Both the position numbers and the translations under genes were made by a program. Of a stretch of DNA of 61,891 bases, positions 31,563 through 38,209 are shown in pieces. This DNA comes from a virus. The notes beneath the pieces were generated by a model that saw nothing but the letters and a program-made list of their open reading frames with translations, was not told where the DNA came from and ran no database searches. The stretch covers positions 1 to 61,891 of IMG/VR virus record IMGVR_UViG_3300049893_001270. The stretch is one strand, 5' to 3'. The first letter of the stretch is position 1. Every line of letters begins with the position of its first letter.

Positions 31563-31689
31563 GTGGACTGCGCTGGTTTTCGCAGGAGTGATGCTTGAAC
31601 GGGGGCACTACGCAGTGGCTATGGCCTGCGTCTTTGTTGCAGTGCTCTGCACATGGGAACCGCCACACAACGCAGACGAGGACAACTAA
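31531..31689 (+). CDS. Tiny membrane protein, 52 aa
   Basis: ATG 31531 lies within the LexA-like gene in another frame; TAA 31687-31689 abuts the lipoprotein ATG (TAATG). WTALVFAGVMLERGHYAVAM and CVFVAVLCTW make one or two membrane helices, with an acidic tail (NADEDN). The adjacency of a small membrane protein and a small lipoprotein is reminiscent of spanin or exclusion gene pairs, but this is inference. Confidence 0.55.
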   Translation: MLTLFNSSTLEWTALVFAGVMLERGHYAVAMACVFVAVLCTWEPPHNADEDN

Positions 31690-31832
31690 TGCGCGCCGCT
31701 TTCGTACTCTTTTTTGCACTGGCCGGGTGCGCCCCCAACGTGGAGCCAACATGCCCTGTCGGGCAATGCTGGGTAAACGGGTACCACCGCTCGGATGGGC
31801 GCTACGTCAACGGATACTGTCGGCGCTGCTAG
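31689..31832 (+). CDS. Small lipoprotein, 47 aa
   Basis: Signal peptide MRAAFVLFFALAGC with lipobox LAGC and Cys14 as the acylation site, leaving a mature peptide of about 34 aa. It has four further Cys and a WVNGYHRSDGRYVNGYCR segment (GYxRxDGxYVxGYxR pattern known in small bacterial proteins). It should localise to the inner or outer membrane of a Gram-negative host. Possible roles are outer spanin or superinfection exclusion; it is very short for a spanin. Confidence 0.65.
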   Translation: MRAAFVLFFALAGCAPNVEPTCPVGQCWVNGYHRSDGRYVNGYCRRC

Positions 31833-31835
31833 CCC

Positions 31836-32120
31836 ATGACGTGCGAAGAAAAGGACGCCCTTCTGTCGCTGCTGGCGCTGCATGGGTTTGTGGTCACACA
31901 CCAAGACGCAGGGTCGGTCGTTATTCGTGGGCTGCACAAATTCGGCGGTCTGCCGAGATACACCAAGCTCGTCCTGCGGGTTAAACACCGCCGTAAAGGC
32001 GATGTCTGGCACATCACAGACATTACCGCCTCGGCACATCAACGCTACCGCATCTACGACGCCAACCAGATCATCGACAAGCTGTTTCCACGGGAGGCAG
32101 ACCACAATGCCAACACCTGA
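31836..32120 (+). CDS. Hypothetical protein, 94 aa
   Basis: ATG 31836. Alpha/beta composition with a basic VLRVKHRRKGDVWHITDIT strand pair and a C-terminal helix. No family recognised. Confidence 0.65.
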   Translation: MTCEEKDALLSLLALHGFVVTHQDAGSVVIRGLHKFGGLPRYTKLVLRVKHRRKGDVWHITDITASAHQRYRIYDANQIIDKLFPREADHNANT

Positions 32121-32520
32121 TCTTCAAATCAGGCTCGATGCGTGGGCCAAGCGACACGTCACCATCGGCGCGCCTGGGCACCAGCACCTTCTGACTCTCG
32201 AAGGTGCGGGTGCGCGGAATGGCAGCGCGCACTTCGTGGATTTTCTATACGCGTTCGTGCGTCCTGGCGCTGACCCACGCGCAAAGTGGCGGGGCACTCG
32301 GCCGCGTCTGAGCGAGCTCGACCGCACGGTACCCTCGGTATTCGAGGCTGGTGATCGCGCACAGCCGCGCCCGGTGGTGGCCCTCGCTGCATCGCGGCGC
32401 GACGATTGCCGATACGTTCCTATCGACGTGTGTCGCTGGCGCAACCCCAAGCACCGCGCCGAGCTGACCCGCCGAGCGCGCGAGCTCGCCGCAGCGGTGC
32501 GAAAAGCGAGAGGTGAGTAA
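32107..32520 (+). CDS. Hypothetical protein, 137 aa
   Basis: ATG 32107 overlaps the previous gene by 14 nt. Arg-rich, with a C-terminal basic helix (RRARELAAAVRKARGE). No family recognised; nucleic-acid binding is conceivable. Stop and next start share TAATG. Confidence 0.65.
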   Translation: MPTPDLQIRLDAWAKRHVTIGAPGHQHLLTLEGAGARNGSAHFVDFLYAFVRPGADPRAKWRGTRPRLSELDRTVPSVFEAGDRAQPRPVVALAASRRDDCRYVPIDVCRWRNPKHRAELTRRARELAAAVRKARGE

Positions 32521-32990
32521 TGGCTAACAACATGACAGTCAGCGAGGCGCTGGAGATCGTCAAGCAGCAGATGCGCATTTGGTGCGATCAGTGCGACGAA
32601 GAGACGGGCGAGCAATGCCCCGAGACTCCCGTGTGGAAGCTCACGAATTCCAAGCACAACACTCGATCGCTGTGGTGTGAAAAACACAAGCCATCCAGGC
32701 GTCACTACGCGGACTTTATCGACCCCTACAAAGGCGCGGCTGCGTTCGCTGTGCTTGTGGAAAAGATCGAGTCTACTTCCGCACCTTCACCCGACGCCGT
32801 CACGACGGCCGTCGAGTCAGAGCGTAAAGCATGTGCATCGGTCGCTGACGATCTTGCCAATATGTATGCGGAGAGCCGCGAGGTTCACCGCACGCGTGGC
32901 GATAAAGTCACCGTCATGCTCAACGCCGCAAAGAACGCGTGCGCCCAGGACATTGCACGCGCGATTCGCAAACGTGGAGTGACGCGATGA
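32520..32990 (+). CDS. Hypothetical Cys-containing protein, 156 aa
   Basis: ATG 32520. An N-terminal CDQCDEETGEQC cluster plus CEKH suggests a metal site. The C-terminal ESERKACASVADD segment resembles the AAERxxCAxIA motif common in small phage proteins and is shared with the next gene. Function unknown. Confidence 0.68.
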   Translation: MANNMTVSEALEIVKQQMRIWCDQCDEETGEQCPETPVWKLTNSKHNTRSLWCEKHKPSRRHYADFIDPYKGAAAFAVLVEKIESTSAPSPDAVTTAVESERKACASVADDLANMYAESREVHRTRGDKVTVMLNAAKNACAQDIARAIRKRGVTR

Positions 32991-33388
32991 AGTTCGAGTG
33001 GGCAGAGCTCGCCCCCGGCCGGTACTCCGCGGTCGTCGGAGACTGGACGCTGGTAGCGTGGACCGCGGCGCACGACAACGCGCACAGAGGGGCCGTGCAG
33101 CTTGAAGGCGTCGAGGTGCTCAGGGCGCGTTTCGCCTCGCTCGACGAGGCGAAAGCCGTGGCGGAGCGGTGGGTGCGTGAGTACGTCGCACCGTTCGTCG
33201 AGGCTGCTGTCGCGGCAGAGCGGGCGGCGTGCGCGAAGATCGCGGGGGATATCGCGGAGAACAACCTCACCGCGCTCAATCGCCTGTTCGACCCGTCGAA
33301 TGCAACAGTGCGGGTCGTCGAGGCGCGCATCGAAACCGCCAACGGCATCGCGCAGGCGATCCGCGCGCGAAGGGACGGTGCGAGGTGA
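32987..33388 (+). CDS. Hypothetical protein, 133 aa
   Basis: ATG 32987 overlaps the previous stop (ATGA). N-terminal beta-rich domain (WAELAPGRYSAVVGDWTLVA), then helices with AAERAACAKIAGDIAE, parallel to the tail of the preceding protein. The two may share a C-terminal module. Function unknown. Confidence 0.68.
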   Translation: MKFEWAELAPGRYSAVVGDWTLVAWTAAHDNAHRGAVQLEGVEVLRARFASLDEAKAVAERWVREYVAPFVEAAVAAERAACAKIAGDIAENNLTALNRLFDPSNATVRVVEARIETANGIAQAIRARRDGAR

Positions 33389-33431
33389 TCGCTTGTTCAA
33401 GGTGGGGCTGTAAAGCATAGAAAGAACAACG

Positions 33432-33902
33432 ATGAAAAAATCACTCGGCAAACTGATCGCATCCGCAGGCGCAGTCATCCGCAACCTGGGCATCGACATC
33501 GAGAACCTTGGCGATGCTCTGCCACGGCTGGTTCTGGTAGACAGCTTGGATCTGGCCCGGTGGAAAAAGTGTGAGCAAGAGCTGTCAGCAACCCGTGTAG
33601 AGCTGATGCGCATGGAAAAAGAGCTGGACGACAAACGCGCCGCCGACGGAGTATCCCAAGACGACTGGCGTAAGATCGCGATGCAGGCACGCGCCGAGAT
33701 CGAGGTGCACAGGGCTACGCTTCGGCTTGTAGCATGGTCGTTGTTGAACCCACGCGCACCAATAGTGTTGAAAAACAGTCATGCGGCGAGCACAGTGTCC
33801 AACAACGCGTGCGAACTGCGCGACAAGATGGGCGAGACGGACAATCTGTTCTCGCGCAACGACATTGCCGTCATGTACTCAGCACGCGACGTGTTGCCGT
33901 AA
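33432..33902 (+). CDS. Hypothetical coiled-coil protein, 156 aa
   Basis: ATG 33432. A weakly hydrophobic N-terminal region, then a charged coiled coil (about 50-75: KKCEQELSATRVELMRMEKE). No family recognised. It precedes a membrane-anchored gene with a good open frame. Confidence 0.65.
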   Translation: MKKSLGKLIASAGAVIRNLGIDIENLGDALPRLVLVDSLDLARWKKCEQELSATRVELMRMEKELDDKRAADGVSQDDWRKIAMQARAEIEVHRATLRLVAWSLLNPRAPIVLKNSHAASTVSNNACELRDKMGETDNLFSRNDIAVMYSARDVLP

Positions 33903-33918
33903 AACAAAAGGCCGATCG

Positions 33919-34194
33919 ATGACCCCGTTTATCGCAAAACTCGTGTTCGCCGTGGGGTTCGGCATGTACCTGCTGGGGTGGTACTTGCTTGGGTGCTCCA
34001 GGGCTGTCCTGGCGCAGTCAACTGACGTGCTCAATCGTGCGAAATACTTCCACGACGAAGCCAACGCGCGGTCAGAGAGTATTTCGCGCATGTTGAGCCA
34101 GTACGCGGACCACGCAAAGGCGTTCGAACAATACGAGTTTGGCGCTGCCATGCGCGCGAACGCAGTTATGCGCGAAAAGGACCGGGAATCGTGA
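33919..34194 (+). CDS. Membrane-anchored coiled-coil protein, 91 aa
   Basis: ATG 33919. One N-terminal membrane segment (LVFAVGFGMYLLGWYLLGC), then a soluble helical tail. This topology fits inner-membrane spanin subunits or other type II envelope proteins, but no sequence signature confirms it. The stop overlaps the next GTG. Confidence 0.62.
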   Translation: MTPFIAKLVFAVGFGMYLLGWYLLGCSRAVLAQSTDVLNRAKYFHDEANARSESISRMLSQYADHAKAFEQYEFGAAMRANAVMREKDRES

Positions 34195-34337
34195 GCGGCC
34201 CGAGATCACGCAAGGTCGTCGCACGCCGAATCAAACACGTTCGCAGTGAGCAAAAATTCGACCGCCAGTACAGCTACAGAGACGCGCGTCGAGATGAGCG
34301 CGGTTTTATTAGGAGGCAGCGTGAAAGGTCTGGCTAG
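34191..34337 (+). CDS. Tiny basic protein, 48 aa
   Basis: GTG 34191 in a GTGA overlap. 48 residues, very rich in Arg and Lys (RSRKVVARRIKHVRSEQK), consistent with nucleic-acid binding or simply a basic phage peptide. The end overlaps the following tiny gene by 17 nt. Confidence 0.5.
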   Translation: MSGPRSRKVVARRIKHVRSEQKFDRQYSYRDARRDERGFIRRQRERSG

Positions 34338-34419
34338 CCTAATCGGCACGATCATTGGCGTAGCGATGGGTGCCATCGCGCGTCTGAAAACAAGGACCGC
34401 GGCCAATGCCCTACCGTGA
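34321..34419 (+). CDS. Tiny membrane peptide, 32 aa
   Basis: GTG 34321 has a very strong Shine-Dalgarno (AGGAGG, 34311-34316), one of the best in the window. The peptide VKGLASLIGTIIGVAMGAIA is one membrane helix followed by a basic tail. Its size and strong ribosome site suggest a functional small membrane effector, perhaps holin- or antiholin-like. Confidence 0.55.
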   Translation: MKGLASLIGTIIGVAMGAIARLKTRTAANALP

Positions 34420-34459
34420 ACTAGGGGACAATGGCCCGCACTACGAAAGGATGCCACGC

Positions 34460-34810
34460 ATGGGTGACTCAGCTCCGTTCGCATGGACCGTCGTACTCGT
34501 TTTGGTGATCGCGATGATCGTGGAAGTGTGCGGCGAGCACCCTCCCACGCCCGACGTGCGCGTACCGGCGCGTATCACTGTGATCGACTATGACAAAGTG
34601 ACGATGCCGACAGGCAACCCGCGCGCCCCGCTGACGCAGCTCAGGTCTGCTATCCACGTCGTCCAGCTCGACACGCACATCTACGCGCACGCGACCGAGC
34701 GGCAGCTACGTGGGCTACGTCTGTGGCAGTGCGTCTGGGTTCGGTGGAACACCGATCGTCTTCAGTGGGACTACGAGTCCCCGGCGGTGCCCGCTGCGTG
34801 CCTGGATTAG
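34460..34810 (+). CDS. Membrane-anchored periplasmic-type protein, 116 aa
   Basis: ATG 34460 follows GAAAGGA with good spacing; upstream in-frame ATGs at 34406 and 34451 are less likely. One N-terminal membrane helix (FAWTVVLVLVIAMIVEV), then an about 90-residue soluble domain. Its last 4 nt overlap the minus-strand transglycosylase end, so the two genes converge. Possibly part of a lysis or envelope module; no family recognised. Confidence 0.65.
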   Translation: MGDSAPFAWTVVLVLVIAMIVEVCGEHPPTPDVRVPARITVIDYDKVTMPTGNPRAPLTQLRSAIHVVQLDTHIYAHATERQLRGLRLWQCVWVRWNTDRLQWDYESPAVPAACLD

Positions 34811-35262
34811 CCAGAGCACTCGCCAGCGAGCACTGCTTCAATCCGGTGCGCCAGCCTACGCACCTCGCGCCAGTAGGCCACCCCCTGCCGCGCTACCAAT
34901 GGCGAGGATGACCGACGCGAGTCGCACAACCCCGTGCGAAACCGCGTAACCGCCCCCTCGACCGACCCGCACACCGCAAACGATCGATCCAACGCACGCG
35001 CGGCGTGGAGATGCGTACCCGGTGTGTGCCGGTGCGCCGAGTCGATCGGTGCACCCCAATCCGCCTCATCGCAACCAAGGTGAGTCTCCTTGAACGCGAC
35101 AGCAGCGATGACCTCTTTCGGTACGTTCGGAGACGCGGCGTGCGCGGCGTCAAGCTGCGCACCAATTCGAGTCTGGTTGCGCTCGATACACGCGCGATTG
35201 TCCCTACTCATGTAGGGGTAGATCGCGAGAATGGCGCGAACGATCATAATTCCGGCAGTCAT
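34807..35262 (-). CDS. Lytic transglycosylase (SLT-like), antisense in the early arm
   Basis: Peptidoglycan hydrolase. PKEVIAAVAFKETHLGC holds the helix with the catalytic Glu of SLT-type transglycosylases. The later CGSVEGAVTRFRTGLCD and a C-terminal REVRRLAHRI match a short transglycosylase type known from phages and Gram-negative bacteria. The N-terminal MIVRAILAIYPYM could act as a short export anchor. It is the only minus-strand gene left of 36 kb, convergent with the upstream gene and divergent from the gene at 35293. Start 35262 or ATG 35247. Confidence 0.72.
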   Translation of the reverse strand: MTAGIMIVRAILAIYPYMSRDNRACIERNQTRIGAQLDAAHAASPNVPKEVIAAVAFKETHLGCDEADWGAPIDSAHRHTPGTHLHAARALDRSFAVCGSVEGAVTRFRTGLCDSRRSSSPLVARQGVAYWREVRRLAHRIEAVLAGECSG

Positions 35263-35292
35263 GCCGGTGGCATAGCAGCGAAGTTACCAACC

Positions 35293-36171
35293 ATGCAAGC
35301 ACGAAAAACGCCGACAAAATACACGAAGCTGGTCCCGACACACGGGGTGTCGCGCACTTCACCTGCACCGCAGAGTGAGAAAACTAAGCGCAAGGCGCGC
35401 GGCGAATGGGTCGTCTCGGAGATCCTACGAGAAAAAGTAGCCGAGCTGCCAGCGACGAAACGCGCGCTGAAAAACACAGTGAACGGTGTGTCTATCGCGC
35501 TCGAAGACTTCGAGCAGTTCTTCGGATCGCCAGAAAAAATCGCTGCGGAAATCACGCAATCACTAGTGACGCGCGTCATCTCGTCGGTGATCGACGAGAT
35601 GAACTTGTCCGATGGCTCTCAAGCCATTCACCATATGGCAGCGATGGTGGACAAGCTGTGCCAACCACCAGACGATAGTGAAGCGCCGTCAGGTGAAATC
35701 ACGTCTATGGACGCGTCACACATGCCGCTGCTGCTTCAGCATGTCGCGGTGTGCGTAGCACGCGAACTGCGGTCCCCGTCACCGCAGGCACTCGAAGCCG
35801 CAGAACGCGCGGTCAAAGAAATTTTCGCGTCCGGTGATCCTTGGGCACCGAGCTTCAAAAAGGTCGTACGGTCGTCGCTATGGAGCGCGTTCTCTGACGT
35901 GATGCGCTCCCACGCAAACCTGCTGATCGAAGAAGAACTCAGCCGCCTGATCGGATACGCGGTAAGGTGCCCCTATGACGTATCACGGTCGATCACTAGC
36001 CGAGTTGACACAGCTCTTGTCGCGGCTGGCGAACTGTCGCACACGAGAAGAAGCAGCGACAGTCGGAAGTCTGGAAATGGTGCAAGCTCGCCTGCAAACG
36101 GAAAGCGCCGAAAAGGCGCTTCGCTGCTGGCAGGCAAGCCGACTAACGCAAAGAAGAGACGAGTGAAATAA
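35293..36171 (+). CDS. Hypothetical protein with basic C-terminal tail, 292 aa
   Basis: ATG 35293 just across from the minus-strand transglycosylase. The N-terminal 40 residues are basic and disordered, the central about 200 are helical, and the last about 45 are extremely basic (GKRRKGASLLAGKPTNAKKR), typical of nucleic-acid-binding tails. A second frame inside its 3' end also looks coding. The 3' end overlaps the amidase gene on the other strand by 29 nt. Function unknown. Confidence 0.7.
   Translation: MQARKTPTKYTKLVPTHGVSRTSPAPQSEKTKRKARGEWVVSEILREKVAELPATKRALKNTVNGVSIALEDFEQFFGSPEKIAAEITQSLVTRVISSVIDEMNLSDGSQAIHHMAAMVDKLCQPPDDSEAPSGEITSMDASHMPLLLQHVAVCVARELRSPSPQALEAAERAVKEIFASGDPWAPSFKKVVRSSLWSAFSDVMRSHANLLIEEELSRLIGYAVRCPYDVSRSITSRVDTALVAAGELSHTRRSSDSRKSGNGASSPANGKRRKGASLLAGKPTNAKKRRVK
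35975..36166 (+). CDS. Candidate overlapping gene in +1 frame, 63 aa
   Basis: ATG 35975 with GTAAGGTG upstream opens a frame nested in the 3' end of the previous gene. The product MTYHGRSLAELTQLLSRLAN and the following residues form a regular amphipathic helix pattern ending RLTQRRDE. It looks more protein-like than the low-complexity tail of the host frame. Either it is a true overlapping gene or the main gene shifts frame here. Confidence 0.45.
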   Translation: MTYHGRSLAELTQLLSRLANCRTREEAATVGSLEMVQARLQTESAEKALRCWQASRLTQRRDE

Positions 36172-36961
36172 TCGCCGCATCGTTGGGGCGCGTAACCCAA
36201 ACCGGCGATCCGTTCTTCTTTTCAAGCGCACGGCAGGTTTCGGTCAGCGGAATGCCGTCGATCGTCGCGCACCCGATCGCGCTCTGCCTGCCGCGCCAGA
36301 CCTGCTTGTCCTCTTCGACACGGTAGTCGAATCGGTCGTACCCCGCGTCGGCCAACGCCAGAAACGGCGCGGCCCCAGGATCACCAGGGCCGCGGCTGTT
36401 GGTGTTGTGGCAGTGGGCGAAGATGCCGACCATGTCCTGTCCGCCCTTACCGTGCTCGTCTGCACGAGGGATGCGCGAGAGGCACGGGCCGTTCGCCTCG
36501 GGTGCCCAAGCGATCTGTCGCTGGATTCCGAGCGCCATCGTGTAGAAGTCCACGACCGCAACCAACGCTGCGATCTGGTCGGCGTAGAGAACACCACCCG
36601 GACCCTGCACGAGCTCGATGCCCATGCTCAGGGAGTTCCACGCAGTAGCGTGCCAGGAGTAGTTCTTCACCACGTCGTTCTGAACGATGACATCGCCATC
36701 CAAGTCGATCGTCACGTCCCACGACACCTTACGCTCGGTACGTGTCTGATACCGCGCGAGCACTTCGGCCCGCGTAGAAGCGACCGACCCGGCCGCAACC
36801 TTACCCGTAGCCGTTCCGCTCGTCGTGTGGAGTACGATCGCGCGGATACGACGCGTGCGAGGCGTGCTGTCTGTGATCTGCGGGGCGATCTTCGCGTTGT
36901 CGAGATAACTGAGCGTCCGCGCTCCGGGGATCTCGACGCTGTGCCCGTTGAAGGGGATCAC
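36143..36961 (-). CDS. N-acetylmuramoyl-L-alanine amidase endolysin
   Basis: Amidase_2/PGRP-like hydrolase cleaving peptidoglycan at lysis. IVLHTTSG supplies a zinc His (His45). SWDVTIDLDGDVI and YSWHATAWNSLSMGIEL (His102) form the substrate groove, and AHCHNTNSRGPGDPG (His181/His183, Asp192) completes the zinc and catalytic site. The C-terminal about 70 residues may bind the wall. No signal peptide, so holin-dependent release is expected; holin-like genes lie at 41.5-42.3 kb in the same operon. Its end overlaps the plus-strand gene. Confidence 0.87.
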   Translation of the reverse strand: MIPFNGHSVEIPGARTLSYLDNAKIAPQITDSTPRTRRIRAIVLHTTSGTATGKVAAGSVASTRAEVLARYQTRTERKVSWDVTIDLDGDVIVQNDVVKNYSWHATAWNSLSMGIELVQGPGGVLYADQIAALVAVVDFYTMALGIQRQIAWAPEANGPCLSRIPRADEHGKGGQDMVGIFAHCHNTNSRGPGDPGAAPFLALADAGYDRFDYRVEEDKQVWRGRQSAIGCATIDGIPLTETCRALEKKNGSPVWVTRPNDAAIISLVSSLR

Positions 36962-37596
36962 GTACGCACCCTACCAACGATGTCGATGTTGTTGTTGGCG
37001 CACCACTGAATCGCAGCGCGCCCAGCGGGGGTCAGAATGAGTCCGTCGTTCTGCAACTGAGCGCCAAACGACGCGATGGCAGACTCGTGCGTAGGCCGGT
37101 ACGCGGCGTCCAGCGCGTACCCACCCTCGACCATGCGGGACACGTCGGCCATGCTGGGAAACCCGCCCGTCAGCGCGTAGTGCACTTCCATCTCGGCGCG
37201 AATCGCCCACAGTTCGAGACGCCATCGAGCTTCCTGGCTCGTCAGGTAGAGCCAAGCAAACGCGACGTGCTTGTCGATCTGCGCCAGCTCCTTGTCGCCA
37301 GAGTGGAACTGCTCTCCGTGCTGGCATTCGTGCGCCATGATGCGCACCCGCGTCAGCGGATCGGTCGGCAGCTTCTTGGGGCGTACCAGAAGCGGGCCGA
37401 ACATGGTCCAGTAGTTCTCCATCCACTCTTTCGCCGTGGGCAGCTTCGCCCCCAACGTGCGCGCGATCTCGAACCCAGTGCCGATCGCCTCCATCAACGG
37501 AACGTCGCTCTTGTTGACGATCATCACGTTGAACTGACGCGCCATATGCGCGTCGTACTCGGCCAGCATCTCGGGCGTAACGTCGTTGATGTTCAT
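36958..37596 (-). CDS. HExxH zinc metalloprotein, 212 aa
   Basis: RIMAHECQHGEQFHSG contains HECQH (His89-Glu90, His93), a gluzincin-like zinc site. The downstream helix EARWRLELWAIRAEMEVHY offers a Glu for the third ligand. The ATG at 37596 has GGAG 9 nt upstream. The gene overlaps the amidase start (ATGA) and follows a lipoprotein, so it is in the lysis end of the operon. It may be a protease or an inactive metal-binding virion protein; the substrate is unknown. Confidence 0.78.
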   Translation of the reverse strand: MNINDVTPEMLAEYDAHMARQFNVMIVNKSDVPLMEAIGTGFEIARTLGAKLPTAKEWMENYWTMFGPLLVRPKKLPTDPLTRVRIMAHECQHGEQFHSGDKELAQIDKHVAFAWLYLTSQEARWRLELWAIRAEMEVHYALTGGFPSMADVSRMVEGGYALDAAYRPTHESAIASFGAQLQNDGLILTPAGRAAIQWCANNNIDIVGRVRT

Positions 37597-37597
37597 G

Positions 37598-37858
37598 TCA
37601 GTTGGCTCCAACGCAGGTCAGCAGAGGGGTACAGGCGTACGCAGGGCGTCCGTACGGGCTGGGGGCGAGGCAGCACGCCAGACCACGGTCTGTGCACCGA
37701 GTATCCAGCGGGGCCTTCCTACCCTCCGGGGTGCACACGAACGGGCGTCCCTCGGTCGTGCATCCCATCGACCCGGCGGGTGCGCAGTTGTCCGTGGGGG
37801 GAAGCCGCGGGCACCCCGCCAGAACAGCGACAAGAACAGCGAGCAGTGTTTTTTTCAC
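37598..37858 (-). CDS. Cys-rich lipoprotein, 86 aa
   Basis: Signal peptide MKKTLLAVLVAVLAGC with lipobox LAGC (Cys16). The mature part has seven more Cys in a compact pattern with CTTEGRPFVCTPEGRK, suggesting a disulphide-bonded periplasmic domain. Location beside amidase and metalloprotein suggests an outer spanin-like or envelope role; superinfection exclusion is an alternative. Confidence 0.75.
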   Translation of the reverse strand: MKKTLLAVLVAVLAGCPRLPPTDNCAPAGSMGCTTEGRPFVCTPEGRKAPLDTRCTDRGLACCLAPSPYGRPAYACTPLLTCVGAN

Positions 37859-38208
37859 GTCGATGGCTCCTGGGTCAGATCGTAGACTTTGAGCATGACA
37901 GGGTAGTCCTCGTCCGGCGAAGGAACCGTCATAATGGTGCCGTCGCTCAGCGTGACTCTGTACCTGCCCTTGTACTCGCCGGGGACAAAAGAGCTCGACT
38001 GCGCTTCGTACCCAATCGAGATGGTGCCCTCTGCTGCGTCAACGACCGTAACCGTGATCGCTGGGCTGTGAAGCCTGCCAGCGGGGTTCACAAGTTCAAG
38101 AGTCACGCTTGTGATGGTTGTGCCAGCGGGCGCGATGATCCGGTCGTCCCACGGTCGGGTATCACCGGGGCGAATGTGCATCGTAGGGTAGGTCGAGCAG
38201 CAGCTCAT
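37855..38208 (-). CDS. BppU-like baseplate/tail accessory protein, 117 aa
   Basis: ATG 38208 follows AGGAG. HIRPGDTRPWDDRI opens an immunoglobulin-like beta domain, and SSFVPGEYKGRYRVTLSDGT matches the PGxYxxxxxVTxSDG end of BppU N-terminal domains. A second protein of this type is at 42303-42695. Likely a receptor-binding or baseplate-linker domain. Confidence 0.68.
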   Translation of the reverse strand: MSCCSTYPTMHIRPGDTRPWDDRIIAPAGTTITSVTLELVNPAGRLHSPAITVTVVDAAEGTISIGYEAQSSSFVPGEYKGRYRVTLSDGTIMTVPSPDEDYPVMLKVYDLTQEPST

Positions 38209-38209
38209 T

